Shown here: piece by piece, positions 9,317 through 18,772 of the stretch
Layout: every line of letters begins with the position of its first letter
Position numbering within the stretch: the first letter of the stretch is position 1
Origin: Methylotenera sp.
GTDB lineage: Bacteria > Pseudomonadota > Gammaproteobacteria > Burkholderiales > Methylophilaceae
Direction of reading: 5' to 3'
Length of the DNA stretch: 53,094 nucleotides
Assembly (NCBI GenBank): GCA_005777825.1
Contig: SXLB01000049.1
Location: 1 to 53,094 of the forward strand
Program-made: the position numbers and the translations under genes
Notes under the pieces: generated by a model
What the model was told of the DNA's origin: nothing
The model's input: only the letters and a program-made list of their open reading frames with translations
Databases searched by the model: none

Positions 9317-11419
9317 CTAGCTGGCCAGTTTGGACAAGTCGGCCACGCGGTTCATGGTTTGATGCAACACCGCCAGCAAGCCTAAACGGTTGGCTTTTAA
9401 GGCCGGGTCATCGGCGTTAACCATGACCTTATCGAAAAAAGCATCGACCGGCGCTTTAAGGGCCGCTAAAGATTGCAAGGATGCCGTGTAATCACCCAAC
9501 TCAAACAAGCGATTGGCTTCTGGTACCACCGCCATCAAGGCTTGATTCAGGGCTATTTCTGCCGGTTCTTGCAACAAGCTGGCCTGCACTTGTGCTGGCA
9601 CTGCTGCTTCAACTTTTTTCAGTATATTGCTGACGCGCTTATTGGCGGCGGCCAAGGCCGGCGCTTCGGCTAAGGCAGAGAAAGCCTTAACCGCTTCTAA
9701 ACGCTGTGGCACCAAATGAATTTGTTCTGGCATTTGACTGAGCACGGCCTCCACTTCCAGAGCGCTGTAACCTTGCTCTTGCAACGTATTGGCCAATCGG
9801 TCAAAGCAAAATGCCGATACCGCTAAACGCGTTTCCTCGCTTAAGCCGGGGAAGCCGCTGGAAGCAGTGCTTAACAAGGCAGACAAATTTAAAGCCAACT
9901 TGTTTTCTATCAACATGCGCAGCACACCCAAGGCATGACGACGCAAACCAAACGGGTCTTTATCGCCACTGGGTTTTTCACCTATGCTAAACAAACCCAG
10001 CAAGGTTTCTAATTTATCCGCCAAAGCCACGGCAATACCCACTGGATTTCGTGGCAAGCTGTCGCCGGCAAAGCGCGGTTTGTAATGGTCTTCTATGGCA
10101 TACGCCACGTCATCGTCTAGGCCTTCGTGTTGGGCGTAATAACGGCCCATGATGCCCTGCAACTCAGGGAACTCACCCACCATGTCGGTGACCAAATCGG
10201 CCTTGGCCAATTGCGCCGCCAATGCGGCTCGCTTGGCCAAGTCTGCACCGCCTAACTGCATGGCAATGGCACTGGCCATGGCACTCACCCTGGCCGTGCG
10301 CTCGCCTTGTGAGCCTAGCTTGTTGTGGTAAACCACTTTATTTAAACTCTCTAGGCGGCTGGCTAAGGTTTTTTTGCGGTCTTGATCAAAGAAGAATTTG
10401 GCATCGGCCAGACGCGGGCGCACCACCCGTTCGTTGCCACCTATTACGGCGCTGGCATCGTCTGGACTGATGTTGGATACAATCAAAAAGCGGTTGGTTA
10501 ACTTAGCCTGCGCGTCCAGCAAAGGGAAGTACTTTTGGTTGGCCTTCATGGTCAAAATCAAGCATTCTTGCGGCACTTCCAAATACACCGCTTCAAATTG
10601 GCCCAACAAAACATTGGGGCGCTCAACCAAGGCCGTCACTTCATCCAACAAGGCCTCGTCTTGTATTGGTTTGAGTTGCTGTTTGGCCGCAGCGGCATTG
10701 AGTTGCTCTAGAATGTCAGCGCGACGCTCAGCAAAACTGGCTATCACTGCGCCCTCTTGCCTAAGCTGCGCAGCGTAACTATCGGCATCCTTTAGGGTAA
10801 TCGGCGATACTTTAGCCTCAAAACGGTGACCTTGGGTTTGCGCGCTCGCCGTTAATCCAAGCGCCGTCACTGGCACCACCTGATTGCCGTGCATGGCCAC
10901 CAAGCCGTGGGCAGGGCGCACAAAATTAACGTTACTCCAACCGTCGGCCAATTGGTAGCTCATGACTTTAGGAATAGGCAGCTTGGCGATGGCTTCGTTT
11001 AACGCCAATTGCAATCCGTCTTTTAAGCTCTGGCCTTTTTGCGTCACCTCAATAAACAAAGCCTCATTTTTACCGTCCATTTGACGACTGAGTTGCGGCA
11101 CGGCGGATTCGTCTAAACCCAGGCCATTTAAGCGTTTAATTAAAGCTGGCGTAGCCTGCCCGTTTGCGTCCAAGCCCACACTGACTGGCATCAGTTTTTG
11201 CACGCTGGTTTTATCCGCGGCCATGGCCGCAACCTGGGTCGCATGCATAGCCAAACGGCGGGGCGTGGCATAAGCGGTCAAGGCACTGCTGCTATCGACC
11301 AAGCCCAATGCGTGCAAGTTTTCAAATAGCAATTCAGAAAAAGCCTGACCCAGTTTGTTTAATACTTTGGGTGGCAACTCTTCTACAAACAATTCGACTA
11401 ACAGGTTTTTTTGACTCAT
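9317..11419 (-). CDS. glyS: Glycine--tRNA ligase, beta subunit
   Basis: Large subunit of the alpha2beta2 bacterial glycyl-tRNA synthetase, contributing tRNA binding and editing-like domains. The 700 residues are close to the E. coli length (689). The N-terminus [13 protein letters not shown] and the region [12 protein letters not shown] are characteristic of GlyS, and an anticodon-binding-type helical C-terminus follows. Its ATG overlaps the glyQ stop by 4 bases (ATGA), which suggests translational coupling of the two subunits. Confidence 0.98.
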   Translation of the reverse strand: MSQKNLLVELFVEELPPKVLNKLGQAFSELLFENLHALGLVDSSSALTAYATPRRLAMHATQVAAMAADKTSVQKLMPVSVGLDANGQATPALIKRLNGLGLDESAVPQLSRQMDGKNEALFIEVTQKGQSLKDGLQLALNEAIAKLPIPKVMSYQLADGWSNVNFVRPAHGLVAMHGNQVVPVTALGLTASAQTQGHRFEAKVSPITLKDADSYAAQLRQEGAVIASFAERRADILEQLNAAAAKQQLKPIQDEALLDEVTALVERPNVLLGQFEAVYLEVPQECLILTMKANQKYFPLLDAQAKLTNRFLIVSNISPDDASAVIGGNERVVRPRLADAKFFFDQDRKKTLASRLESLNKVVYHNKLGSQGERTARVSAMASAIAMQLGGADLAKRAALAAQLAKADLVTDMVGEFPELQGIMGRYYAQHEGLDDDVAYAIEDHYKPRFAGDSLPRNPVGIAVALADKLETLLGLFSIGEKPSGDKDPFGLRRHALGVLRMLIENKLALNLSALLSTASSGFPGLSEETRLAVSAFCFDRLANTLQEQGYSALEVEAVLSQMPEQIHLVPQRLEAVKAFSALAEAPALAAANKRVSNILKKVEAAVPAQVQASLLQEPAEIALNQALMAVVPEANRLFELGDYTASLQSLAALKAPVDAFFDKVMVNADDPALKANRLGLLAVLHQTMNRVADLSKLAS

Positions 11420-12354
11420 GCTGCGGCTTTCTTGGCTAAATCGGTTAACACTTCATCCGCCCAATCCTTGGGCGCCATAGGGAAGCCTAAGCGGGCACGG
11501 CTGTCTAAATAACTGGCCGCGACCGATCTGGCCAAGTTGCGTATGCGGCCTATGTAGCCGGCCCGTTCAGTCACGGAAATGGCGCCGCGCGCATCCAATA
11601 AATTGAAGGTATGGGCGGCTTTAAGCACTTGTTCGTAAGCCGGCAGGGCCAACTGGTTTTCCATCAGATGCTGGGCTTGTTTTTCGTGCGCGGTAAACGC
11701 GGTGAATAAGAAATCGGCATCGGAATGCTCAAAGTTATAGGCCGACTGCTCTTTTTCATTTTGCAAGTAAACGTCACCGTAACTTAAACGTTCGCCGTTT
11801 GGTCCAACGGTCCAAGTTAAATCGTAAACGTTATCCACGCCTTGCAAATACATGGCCAATCGCTCTAAACCGTAAGTGATTTCACCGGTAATGGGTTTGC
11901 AATTAATGCCCCCTACTTGTTGGAAATAGGTGAATTGGGTGACCTCCATGCCGTTTAGCCACACCTCCCAACCTAAGCCCCAAGCCCCTAAGGTCGGGTT
12001 TTCCCAGTCGTCTTCGACAAAGCGTATGTCGTTTTTTTTCAAATCAAAACCCAAGGCCGCCAAGGACCCCAAGTACAGTTCCAATATGTTGGCAGGCGCG
12101 GGTTTTAACACCACCTGAAATTGATAATAGTGCTGCAAGCGATTGGGGTTTTCACCGTAGCGCCCGTCTTTAGGACGACGACTCGGTTGCACGTAGGCCG
12201 CTTTCCATGGCTCAGGGCCGAGCGAGCGTAAAAAGGTAGCCGTGTGCGAAGTGCCGGCACCCACTTCCATGTCATAGGATTGCAACAGGGCGCAACCGCG
12301 GTCCGACCAATAGGTTTGCAGGGTGAGGATAATTTGTTGAAATGTCAGCGCCAT
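11416..12354 (-). CDS. glyQ: Glycine--tRNA ligase, alpha subunit
   Basis: Catalytic class II subunit that activates glycine and charges tRNA-Gly. It shows MEVGAGTSH, the run [18 protein letters not shown] with the conserved arginines, and [16 protein letters not shown]. The ATG at 12354 (312 residues) is used. The frame can be extended to a TTG at 12393, but [13 protein letters not shown] aligns with the known N-terminus of the family. lnt ends 56 bases upstream. Confidence 0.97.
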   Translation of the reverse strand: MALTFQQIILTLQTYWSDRGCALLQSYDMEVGAGTSHTATFLRSLGPEPWKAAYVQPSRRPKDGRYGENPNRLQHYYQFQVVLKPAPANILELYLGSLAALGFDLKKNDIRFVEDDWENPTLGAWGLGWEVWLNGMEVTQFTYFQQVGGINCKPITGEITYGLERLAMYLQGVDNVYDLTWTVGPNGERLSYGDVYLQNEKEQSAYNFEHSDADFLFTAFTAHEKQAQHLMENQLALPAYEQVLKAAHTFNLLDARGAISVTERAGYIGRIRNLARSVAASYLDSRARLGFPMAPKDWADEVLTDLAKKAAA

Positions 12355-12410
12355 GATGGATGCCTGTGGTTTAGTTGCTGGCTTTTGCCGCAAGCCGTAA
12401 AGCTGGAATT

Positions 12411-13928
12411 TTACTTTGTTTTAGCTCGCCTTGCCAAAAAATTAGGCACAAAAATGGCCAATAAACCCAGAAAACACAGCAGTAAAACCGGCTTGTTGGC
12501 AAAACGCACATAAGGGGTGCTGCCGCTGTAGCCTTGCGCCATGACCTGCAAGCTAGTCACGCTAAAATGCGGGGCCTGCGCCAACACCTGGCCGCGCCTG
12601 TCTATCATGGCGGTGGCGCCAGTATTGGTGGCGCGCAATACAGTGCGGCCGGTTTCCATGGCGCGCGCCTGGGAAAACTGCAAGTGCTGATAGGCAGCGA
12701 TGGACCGTCCGTACCAGGCATCGTTGCTGGCATTGACCAGTAAGCTGGCCGCTGGTAATTGCCGAATAATTTCTTCACCAAACACGTCTTCGTAGCAGAT
12801 GTTAATCGCCACTTTTTGCCCAGCTATAGCCATAGGCTGCGGCTGTCTCGTGCCACGCGACAAATCGCTTAATGGCATATTCAGCCAATCGCGGTAAACC
12901 CAAGCAAACACGGCTTTGAATGGAATGAATTCGCCAAATGGCACCAAATGCGATTTGCGATACACTTCGCCGCCTGCACCGGCTATGTTTAGCATGCTAT
13001 TAAAATACTGGCCTTGCTGGTACTCAATCACACCGACCAATACCGCCCCATTATTTTTTTGCGCGAGCACCTTGATGCGTGCTTTAAATTCATCCGGCAA
13101 GGCACTGGAGAGCATGGGCAGGGCCGTTTCCGGCATGACAATAAGCTGCGCGTCACTGGCCTCCGCCAAGCGCAAATAGTGCACTAAAGTGCGCTCCACC
13201 ATGTCTGGTGACCACTTTAAATCTTGTGCAATATTGCCTTGCAACAAGGCCACTTTAATCGGCGCCGACTGCGCTTGCGTCCATTGCACTTGCTTTAAGG
13301 CGTAGCCAGATAAAATGAGCATCAGCATGGCATAGATTAAGCGGCGTTTTAGTTTGGCGGGGGCCGGCAGCGAGCTAAAACAATAGGCCGCAGCGCATGC
13401 AAGTGCGACCGTTATAAGCGATACCCCGTACACCCCCAGTATAGGCAGGTAGCCCGCCAAAGGGCTGGCTGGGACTTGGCTGTAGCCCATGCTTAACCAG
13501 GGAAAGCCCGTGAAAATCCAACTGCGCGTCCAATCGGTTAAGGCCCACCATACCGGCACCGCAATCAGCAATTGATTGGATTGCGCCTTGACGGTTTTCA
13601 GGCTGAGCCAGCCGACTAGCGCAGGGAAAAGGGCCAAAAATGCACTAAGCAGCAGAGTCGCCAAGGCAGCCATCCACATAGGCATGTGACCGAAATCGTG
13701 CAGGCTGATGTAGATCCAATAGATGCCTGTGCAGAACAAGCCTAGGCCATAAAAAAAGCCGGCTAGTGCAGCTTGCTTAGGGGTGTCGCATTGCCACCAC
13801 ACCCAGCACAAGGCGGCTAGGGAGAGCAGGCTTAGGGGGTATAAGTAAAAAGGCGCAAAACCTAATACACAGGCGGCGCCTAATACAAACAAACACAGCA
13901 CATGGACTAAACGGGAGGAGTTAAGCAT
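12411..13928 (-). CDS. lnt: Apolipoprotein N-acyltransferase
   Basis: Inner-membrane enzyme that adds the third acyl chain to the N-terminal cysteine of lipoproteins. It has 505 residues: about six hydrophobic segments in residues 1-215, then a periplasmic nitrilase-like domain. The catalytic triad is visible as Glu267 (VMPETALP), Lys325 ([11 protein letters not shown]) and Cys378 (INICYED). A final membrane segment and a basic tail follow. A good promoter ends only 7 bases before the ATG, so the mRNA may be leaderless. It heads the lnt-glyQ-glyS-gmhB-plsC-ygjP series. Confidence 0.97.
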   Translation of the reverse strand: MLNSSRLVHVLCLFVLGAACVLGFAPFYLYPLSLLSLAALCWVWWQCDTPKQAALAGFFYGLGLFCTGIYWIYISLHDFGHMPMWMAALATLLLSAFLALFPALVGWLSLKTVKAQSNQLLIAVPVWWALTDWTRSWIFTGFPWLSMGYSQVPASPLAGYLPILGVYGVSLITVALACAAAYCFSSLPAPAKLKRRLIYAMLMLILSGYALKQVQWTQAQSAPIKVALLQGNIAQDLKWSPDMVERTLVHYLRLAEASDAQLIVMPETALPMLSSALPDEFKARIKVLAQKNNGAVLVGVIEYQQGQYFNSMLNIAGAGGEVYRKSHLVPFGEFIPFKAVFAWVYRDWLNMPLSDLSRGTRQPQPMAIAGQKVAINICYEDVFGEEIIRQLPAASLLVNASNDAWYGRSIAAYQHLQFSQARAMETGRTVLRATNTGATAMIDRRGQVLAQAPHFSVTSLQVMAQGYSGSTPYVRFANKPVLLLCFLGLLAIFVPNFLARRAKTK

Positions 13929-13935
13929 GGGCTAA

Positions 13936-13965
13936 ATTGTAGCCTGTTATAGGCCATAACCGCAA
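13936..13965 (-). promoter_or_regulatory. Candidate promoter of lnt, possibly leaderless
   Basis: Read on the minus strand: TTGCGG, an 18-base spacer, then TACAAT (-10 at 13936-13941). Only seven bases (ttagccc) lie between the -10 and the lnt ATG, which puts the expected transcription start at or next to the A of ATG. No Shine-Dalgarno sequence precedes the ATG. Confidence 0.5.
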
Positions 13966-13994
13966 AGCAATACGGCGGCTTGTTGGCCCGTGGT

Positions 13995-14384
13995 TTATTC
14001 GGTCTTGCTGGGCACGTCGTATTTTTTACCGGCGTCAGGGCCTTCACTGCCATCGTTATTGATGAACACCACTTGCACGACTTTGTTATCGATAAAATCC
14101 AACTCGGTGGTTTCATAATAACTGCCGTCGGCAGCGGTATTTATGTAGTGGTATTGCCATATGGAGGCGACCACCTTGCCGGTGCTTTTTACTTTAACGT
14201 CGTCGGCTTTGGCCGGTTCGCCAAACTGGGCGATGATTTTTGCTTTGTCAAAACCGTTTATGGCTCCCACAAAATCTTTTTCTAGGGTAGGAATATCCAA
14301 TACGGCCGGCGCTTCCTCAGCCTTAACTGCCGTCATTAATAAAAGCGAGCTCAAGACTACCGCGAATAATGCACTGTATTTCAT
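13995..14384 (-). CDS. Small secreted protein, BamE/OmlA-like shape
   Basis: Not recognised as a named family. It has 129 residues with a typical Sec signal peptide (MKYSALFAVVLSSLLLMTAVKA, cleavage after Ala22) and no lipobox cysteine. The mature part has a short helical stretch (GFDKAKIIAQFGEP) followed by beta strands ending in TELDFIDNKVVQVVFINND. The pattern of helix, GxP turn and strands resembles the BamE/SmpA fold, but this is inference. The start is ATG 14384, because GGAG lies 6 bases upstream; an ATG at 14396 is also in frame. It sits between corC and lnt, genes that are often adjacent. Confidence 0.75.
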   Translation of the reverse strand: MKYSALFAVVLSSLLLMTAVKAEEAPAVLDIPTLEKDFVGAINGFDKAKIIAQFGEPAKADDVKVKSTGKVVASIWQYHYINTAADGSYYETTELDFIDNKVVQVVFINNDGSEGPDAGKKYDVPSKTE

Positions 14385-14498
14385 TACCGACTCCAATCAA
14401 AAAAGCGTTATTTTTAAATGCCACGCAAGCTGTGAGCAGGCTAGGCTAGAATAAGTTCCTTGATGGAAAGCAGCAATGTTAGCGCAGCCACGCCACAG

Positions 14499-15338
14499 CT
14501 AGGCTGCCGCGTCCGCGTCGCTTAACACTTCCAGCATCAGGGTGTGCAAGCGACGACTGTCCGCGCGCAATACTTTAAAACGCAAGCCGCTAAAGGTAAT
14601 TTCATCGTCGCGTTTTGGCAGGTGACCAAACTGATGGACCACCAGCCCGCCGACGGTGGAGAATTCTTCATCGCTCAATTCGCAGCCTATCACGGCATTA
14701 AAATCGGCAATTTCCGTTAAGGCTTTTACTCGGTATTGGCCATCGGCATTTTGTATGATGTTGTCTTCTTCTTCGTCGTAATCGTACTCGTCTTCGATTT
14801 CACCGACAATTTGTTCCAGCACGTCCTCTATGGTCACCATGCCGGCGACACCGCCATATTCATCGACCACGATGGCAATATGATTGCGATTGCCACGGAA
14901 TTCTTTTAATAAAATATTGAGTCGCTTGGATTCGGGAATAAACACCGCTGGACGCAACATGTCACGGACTTCAAACTCTTCGCCGGCGTAATAACGCAAC
15001 AAATCCTTGGCTAACAATATGCCGATCACGTCGTTTTTATCGTCTTCAATGACAGGAAAGCGCGAGTGCGCCGTTTCAATGACGTGCGGTATAAAAGTTT
15101 CGGGGGGATGAGTGATGTCGATGACATCCATTTGCGAGCGCGGGATCATGATGTCGCGCACTTGCATTTCACTGACTTGCAGCACGCCCTCTATCATGGC
15201 GAGCGAATCTGCATCCATCAAACTGTTTTCATAAGCGCCGTGTAACAGCGCTACAAGTTGCTCGCGATCTTCTGGTTCGCGCATTAAAAAATGACTTAAA
15301 CGTTCTAATAAACTGGGTTTTTCCGACTCGTCAGCCAT
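14499..15338 (-). CDS. corC: CorC/YbeX-type CBS-domain protein
   Basis: Cytosolic member of the HlyC/CorC family lacking the DUF21 membrane domain. It is linked to magnesium/cobalt homeostasis and, in E. coli, to ribosome physiology. The 279 residues contain VRDIMIPRSQMDVI, two CBS repeats (about 58-180), the acidic segment DEYDYDEEED and a C-terminal CorC/HlyC transporter-associated domain. The start at ATG 15338 has AGGA 8 bases upstream; a longer frame to 15374 would overlap ybeY. It follows ybeY, as in many proteobacteria. Confidence 0.93.
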   Translation of the reverse strand: MADESEKPSLLERLSHFLMREPEDREQLVALLHGAYENSLMDADSLAMIEGVLQVSEMQVRDIMIPRSQMDVIDITHPPETFIPHVIETAHSRFPVIEDDKNDVIGILLAKDLLRYYAGEEFEVRDMLRPAVFIPESKRLNILLKEFRGNRNHIAIVVDEYGGVAGMVTIEDVLEQIVGEIEDEYDYDEEEDNIIQNADGQYRVKALTEIADFNAVIGCELSDEEFSTVGGLVVHQFGHLPKRDDEITFSGLRFKVLRADSRRLHTLMLEVLSDADAAA

Positions 15339-15348
15339 GGCAGGCGTC

Positions 15349-15786
15349 CTATGTAATGAGATAGGGATCAGCATACCCTAATTTTGTGACAATTGCAGTT
15401 TCTATGCTCTCCATTAAGGCCGCTTGCGCCTCATGTTCATGGTCGTAGCCGTGCAAATGCAAGATGCCGTGCACGGTTAAATGCGCGTAATGCGCTAGCC
15501 AGGATTTTTGCTGGGCGGCCGCTTCACTGGCCACCACCGGTGCGCAAATAATGATGTCGCCGATTAAATGCGGCTCCGCACTTAAAGGGAAAGTCAGCAC
15601 GTTGGTGGCGTAATCTTTTGCTCGGTAATGTTTATTGAGTGCCCGCCCTTCGGCTTCGTCGACAAGGCGTATGGTGACTTCCGTGTCTACCCTAAGCGCG
15701 GCTTTCACCCATGAGCGCAACTGCGCTCGACTGGGCAAAGGGCTATGCTCACTGGCATATTGAACGGCTAATTTTAGCTTGGGCAT
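15349..15786 (-). CDS. ybeY: Endoribonuclease YbeY
   Basis: Metal-dependent RNase involved in 16S rRNA 3'-end maturation and ribosome quality control. The 145-residue protein carries the diagnostic H3xH5xH zinc motif within HLTVHGILHLHGYDHEHE, and NVLTFPL upstream of it. ybeY is followed 10 bases later by corC and preceded by a psiE-like gene. Confidence 0.96.
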   Translation of the reverse strand: MPKLKLAVQYASEHSPLPSRAQLRSWVKAALRVDTEVTIRLVDEAEGRALNKHYRAKDYATNVLTFPLSAEPHLIGDIIICAPVVASEAAAQQKSWLAHYAHLTVHGILHLHGYDHEHEAQAALMESIETAIVTKLGYADPYLIT

Positions 15787-15816
15787 GTTGCCGAGGGCTT
15801 GTAGGGCGAAAGCCCA

Positions 15817-16230
15817 CTAATTAGATTGCTGCGTTGGGCAATCCACATAAGGGTAGCGCACATGGCCATAACGGATCACCAAGATGGCAATCGCAATCAA
15901 GAAGATGGAGCCGGATAAGGCCAACATTTGCAAGGCATTAATTTCGGCCACTTCCAACACCAAATAACGCGCCAAGGCGATGATGCCAATGTAAAGCGGG
16001 TACCTCACCGGCAAATTACCCGAACCCAAGTAGTGGTTCAACATGGACATCACCTCTAGGTAGAGGAACAGCAAAAGCAGATCGCCGACAGCAATAGCGC
16101 GTGCTTGCCATATATGCAATATGGCTTCAAACACCGCGAAAATAGTCGCCATGGCAATGGTGATCAATACGCCTTGCTCAACTACACCAAGGCCACGTTG
16201 CACAAATTTACTGAATTTATTTGGGGTCAT
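15817..16230 (-). CDS. PsiE-family (phosphate-starvation-inducible) membrane protein
   Basis: A 137-residue inner-membrane protein with four hydrophobic segments (about 20-40, 48-66, 78-92 and 100-120), matching the PsiE family layout. The block LPVRYPLYIGIIALARYLVLE is characteristic. Molecular function is unknown; E. coli psiE is controlled by PhoB and CRP. Here it is inserted between the phoH-like gene and ybeY, which are usually adjacent. It has a possible TATAAT -10 of its own at 16262-16267. Confidence 0.8.
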   Translation of the reverse strand: MTPNKFSKFVQRGLGVVEQGVLITIAMATIFAVFEAILHIWQARAIAVGDLLLLFLYLEVMSMLNHYLGSGNLPVRYPLYIGIIALARYLVLEVAEINALQMLALSGSIFLIAIAILVIRYGHVRYPYVDCPTQQSN

Positions 16231-16261
16231 TACGATCTCGCTTTATCTAGGTATGCTGGAC

Positions 16262-16267
16262 ATTATA
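16262..16267 (-). promoter_or_regulatory. Possible -10 element for the psiE-like gene
   Basis: A perfect TATAAT on the minus strand, 31 bases before the ATG at 16230 and preceded by TG. No convincing -35 is visible, so this could only be an extended or activator-dependent promoter. Confidence 0.35.
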
Positions 16268-16323
16268 CATTACTCACTTTTGGCCTTCGCCTTAGTGCCG
16301 GCACTTAAACTGTTACCGCCGGA

Positions 16324-17271
16324 TTACTTGTCGGCCTGTTGCTCATACTGCTCGTAAGCATTGACTATCTTTTGCACCAAGGGATGGCGCACCACATCCG
16401 CCGTTAAAAAGTGTGTCATGGCAATGCCTTTGATGTCTTTTAACACCTTTTGCGCTTCTACCAAGCCGCTTTTTTGATGCCGTTGCAAATCAATTTGTGT
16501 CACGTCGCCAGTGATCACGGCTTTCGTACCAAAGCCTATGCGGGTTAAAAACATTTTCATTTGTTCAGGCGTGGTGTTTTGCGCTTCATCCAAAATAATA
16601 AAACTCTGATTTAGAGTCCGGCCGCGCATATAAGCCAAGGGCGCCACTTCTATGGCACCGCGCTCGAACATTTTATTGACCGTGTCGTACCCGGCCAAAT
16701 CGTACAATGCGTCGTACAAAGGCCGTAAGTAGGGGTCGACTTTTTGGTTTAAATCGCCGGGTAAAAAGCCTAGCTTTTCACCGGCCTCGACCGCAGGCCT
16801 CACCAAAACAATGCGTTTAACTCTGTCTCGGCTCATGGCATCCACCGCACTGGCCACCGCCAAATAGGTTTTACCGGTACCGGCTGGGCCTATGCCAAAG
16901 GTAATGTCGTGATCTTGAATTTGCTGCAAATAAGCAATTTGCCTAGGCGTTCGGCCATGCAATTCGGCCCGACGCGTCATCAACACCGGCGCATTGGAAC
17001 TGGCTACGTCTTCGGGCTTGAGCTTGTTGATCTCCACTAGCCCTAATTGGATTTCATCCAAGCCTATAGGCTGTTTAGCGCGCGCGTAAAAATTCTCCAG
17101 CAACTGCGCGGCCAATCGCTCATTGTGCACGTCGCCAACAAAACGCAGGTGCGCGCCACGACGGACAATTTGCACGTCCAAGGCATCGGCAATCTGTTTA
17201 ATGTTTTCATCCAATACGCCGCACAAATTGGCTAAACGAAGGTTATCTTCTGGGCTTAAGGTAATTTCCAT
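16324..17271 (-). CDS. ybeZ: PhoH-like ATPase (YbeZ)
   Basis: Cytosolic P-loop ATPase of the PhoH family that works with YbeY in rRNA processing. Of 315 residues, the N-terminal 100 or so form a KH-like region, followed by Walker A in GIGPAGTGKTYLA and Walker B in FIILDEAQN. The conserved QMKMFLTRIG and VITGDVTQIDL motifs are present. It lies between miaB (14 bases upstream) and the psiE/ybeY genes, the common miaB-ybeZ-ybeY-corC-lnt order. Confidence 0.95.
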   Translation of the reverse strand: MEITLSPEDNLRLANLCGVLDENIKQIADALDVQIVRRGAHLRFVGDVHNERLAAQLLENFYARAKQPIGLDEIQLGLVEINKLKPEDVASSNAPVLMTRRAELHGRTPRQIAYLQQIQDHDITFGIGPAGTGKTYLAVASAVDAMSRDRVKRIVLVRPAVEAGEKLGFLPGDLNQKVDPYLRPLYDALYDLAGYDTVNKMFERGAIEVAPLAYMRGRTLNQSFIILDEAQNTTPEQMKMFLTRIGFGTKAVITGDVTQIDLQRHQKSGLVEAQKVLKDIKGIAMTHFLTADVVRHPLVQKIVNAYEQYEQQADK

Positions 17272-17285
17272 AGGGTGTCTTTTGC

Positions 17286-18647
17286 TTAGTGACTGATCAA
17301 TTCGCCACGCAAACGCTTGGGATTGCTGACATCGGTAATGCGCACATTAACAAATTGATGAATGAGGTCGCTGTCGCCCTGCAGGTCGACGATGCGATTG
17401 TTATCGGTTTTTCCCGCTAGTTCCAGGCTGTTTTTCCAGGATGCACTTTCTATTAAGACGCGCTGCACGCTACCCAACATGGCCTCACTAATGCGCTTAC
17501 CCTGGGCCTCATTGATGGCCTGCAATTTAGTCAATCTTGCTAATTTCACGGCTTGCGTGGTGTCGTCGCTTAAGTAAGAGGCCGGCGTGCCAGGACGTGG
17601 GCTGTATAAAAAGCTAAAGCTGTAATCAAAGCCAACGTCTTGCATCAACTGAGCCGTGGCTTCAAATTCGGCTTCGGTTTCACCGGGAAAACCAACGATA
17701 AAATCCGAGGTAAAAGTCAAATTTGCATTGGCTGCGCGCAACTTACGCACGGTGGATTTGAATTGCAAAGCCGTGTAATTACGCTTCATAGCCATCAAGA
17801 CACGATCTGAGCCCGCTTGCACTGGCAAATGCAAGTGCACGGCCAACTTACTGATGTTAGCAAAACAATCGATTAAGCGTTGTGTCATCTCATTGGGGTG
17901 ACTGGTGGTAAACCGGATGCGCTCTATCTGCGGGATTTCCGCTATGTACTCAATGAGCATGGCCAAATCCGCCTCCAAACCCTCGTGCTCGGCGCGATAA
18001 GCGTTGACGTTTTGACCCAACAGGGTGATCTCTTTAATCCCTTGCGCGGCTAACTGCACCGCTTCAGTTAAGATGGCCGCAAACGGGCGCGACACTTCTT
18101 CGCCTCGCGTATACGGCACCACACAAAAACTGCAATATTTACTGCAGCCTTCCATGATGCTTAAAAAAGCACTGGCGCCTTCCACCCGTGGTGGTGGCAA
18201 ATGATCGAATTTTTCTATTTCGGGGAAGGAAATGTCCACCTGCGACTGCCCACTGGATTGCCGTTGCTTGATCAAATCGGGCAGCCTATGCAGGGTTTGT
18301 GGGCCAAACACCAAATCCACAAAAGGCGCACGCTTGATGATGTTGTCGCCCTCTTGCGAGGCCACGCAGCCGCCCACGCCTATAACTAAGTTTGGATTTT
18401 TGTTTTTAAGTGGGATAAACCGGCCCAAATGACTGAAAACTTTATCTTCGGCTTTTTCCCTAACCGAGCAGGTGTTAAGCAAGATGACGTCGGCGTCCTC
18501 CGGCGTCTGCGTTTCGACCATGCCATCGGCGGCAGCCAACATATCGGCCATGCGCGCAGAGTCGTACTCATTCATCTGGCAGCCAAAGGTTTTAATAAAG
18601 ACTTTTTTTGGTTCCGCACTCGCGCTAACGGGCGAATTTATGGACAT
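17286..18647 (-). CDS. miaB: tRNA-2-methylthio-N6-dimethylallyladenosine synthase
   Basis: Radical-SAM methylthiotransferase that modifies i6A37 in tRNAs reading UNN codons. The N-terminal UPF0004 domain carries three cluster cysteines ([31 protein letters not shown]). The radical-SAM cluster is [17 protein letters not shown], and a C-terminal TRAM domain follows. The start is taken at ATG 18647 (453 residues); the frame also opens at TTG 18662. It is the first gene of this minus-strand group and is divergent from cysG, with 125 bases between starts. Confidence 0.96.
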   Translation of the reverse strand: MSINSPVSASAEPKKVFIKTFGCQMNEYDSARMADMLAAADGMVETQTPEDADVILLNTCSVREKAEDKVFSHLGRFIPLKNKNPNLVIGVGGCVASQEGDNIIKRAPFVDLVFGPQTLHRLPDLIKQRQSSGQSQVDISFPEIEKFDHLPPPRVEGASAFLSIMEGCSKYCSFCVVPYTRGEEVSRPFAAILTEAVQLAAQGIKEITLLGQNVNAYRAEHEGLEADLAMLIEYIAEIPQIERIRFTTSHPNEMTQRLIDCFANISKLAVHLHLPVQAGSDRVLMAMKRNYTALQFKSTVRKLRAANANLTFTSDFIVGFPGETEAEFEATAQLMQDVGFDYSFSFLYSPRPGTPASYLSDDTTQAVKLARLTKLQAINEAQGKRISEAMLGSVQRVLIESASWKNSLELAGKTDNNRIVDLQGDSDLIHQFVNVRITDVSNPKRLRGELISH

Positions 18648-18772
18648 TTCTTTTGCATTCAAAGCGTCATAACCTATATACAGTAGCCTTGATTTTAGCG
18701 CATTTGTGCATGCGCTTCACGCAAAGTTGTGGCCTGCAGGGTAAAATAGGCAAAAATTAAGACCTTTAGCTT

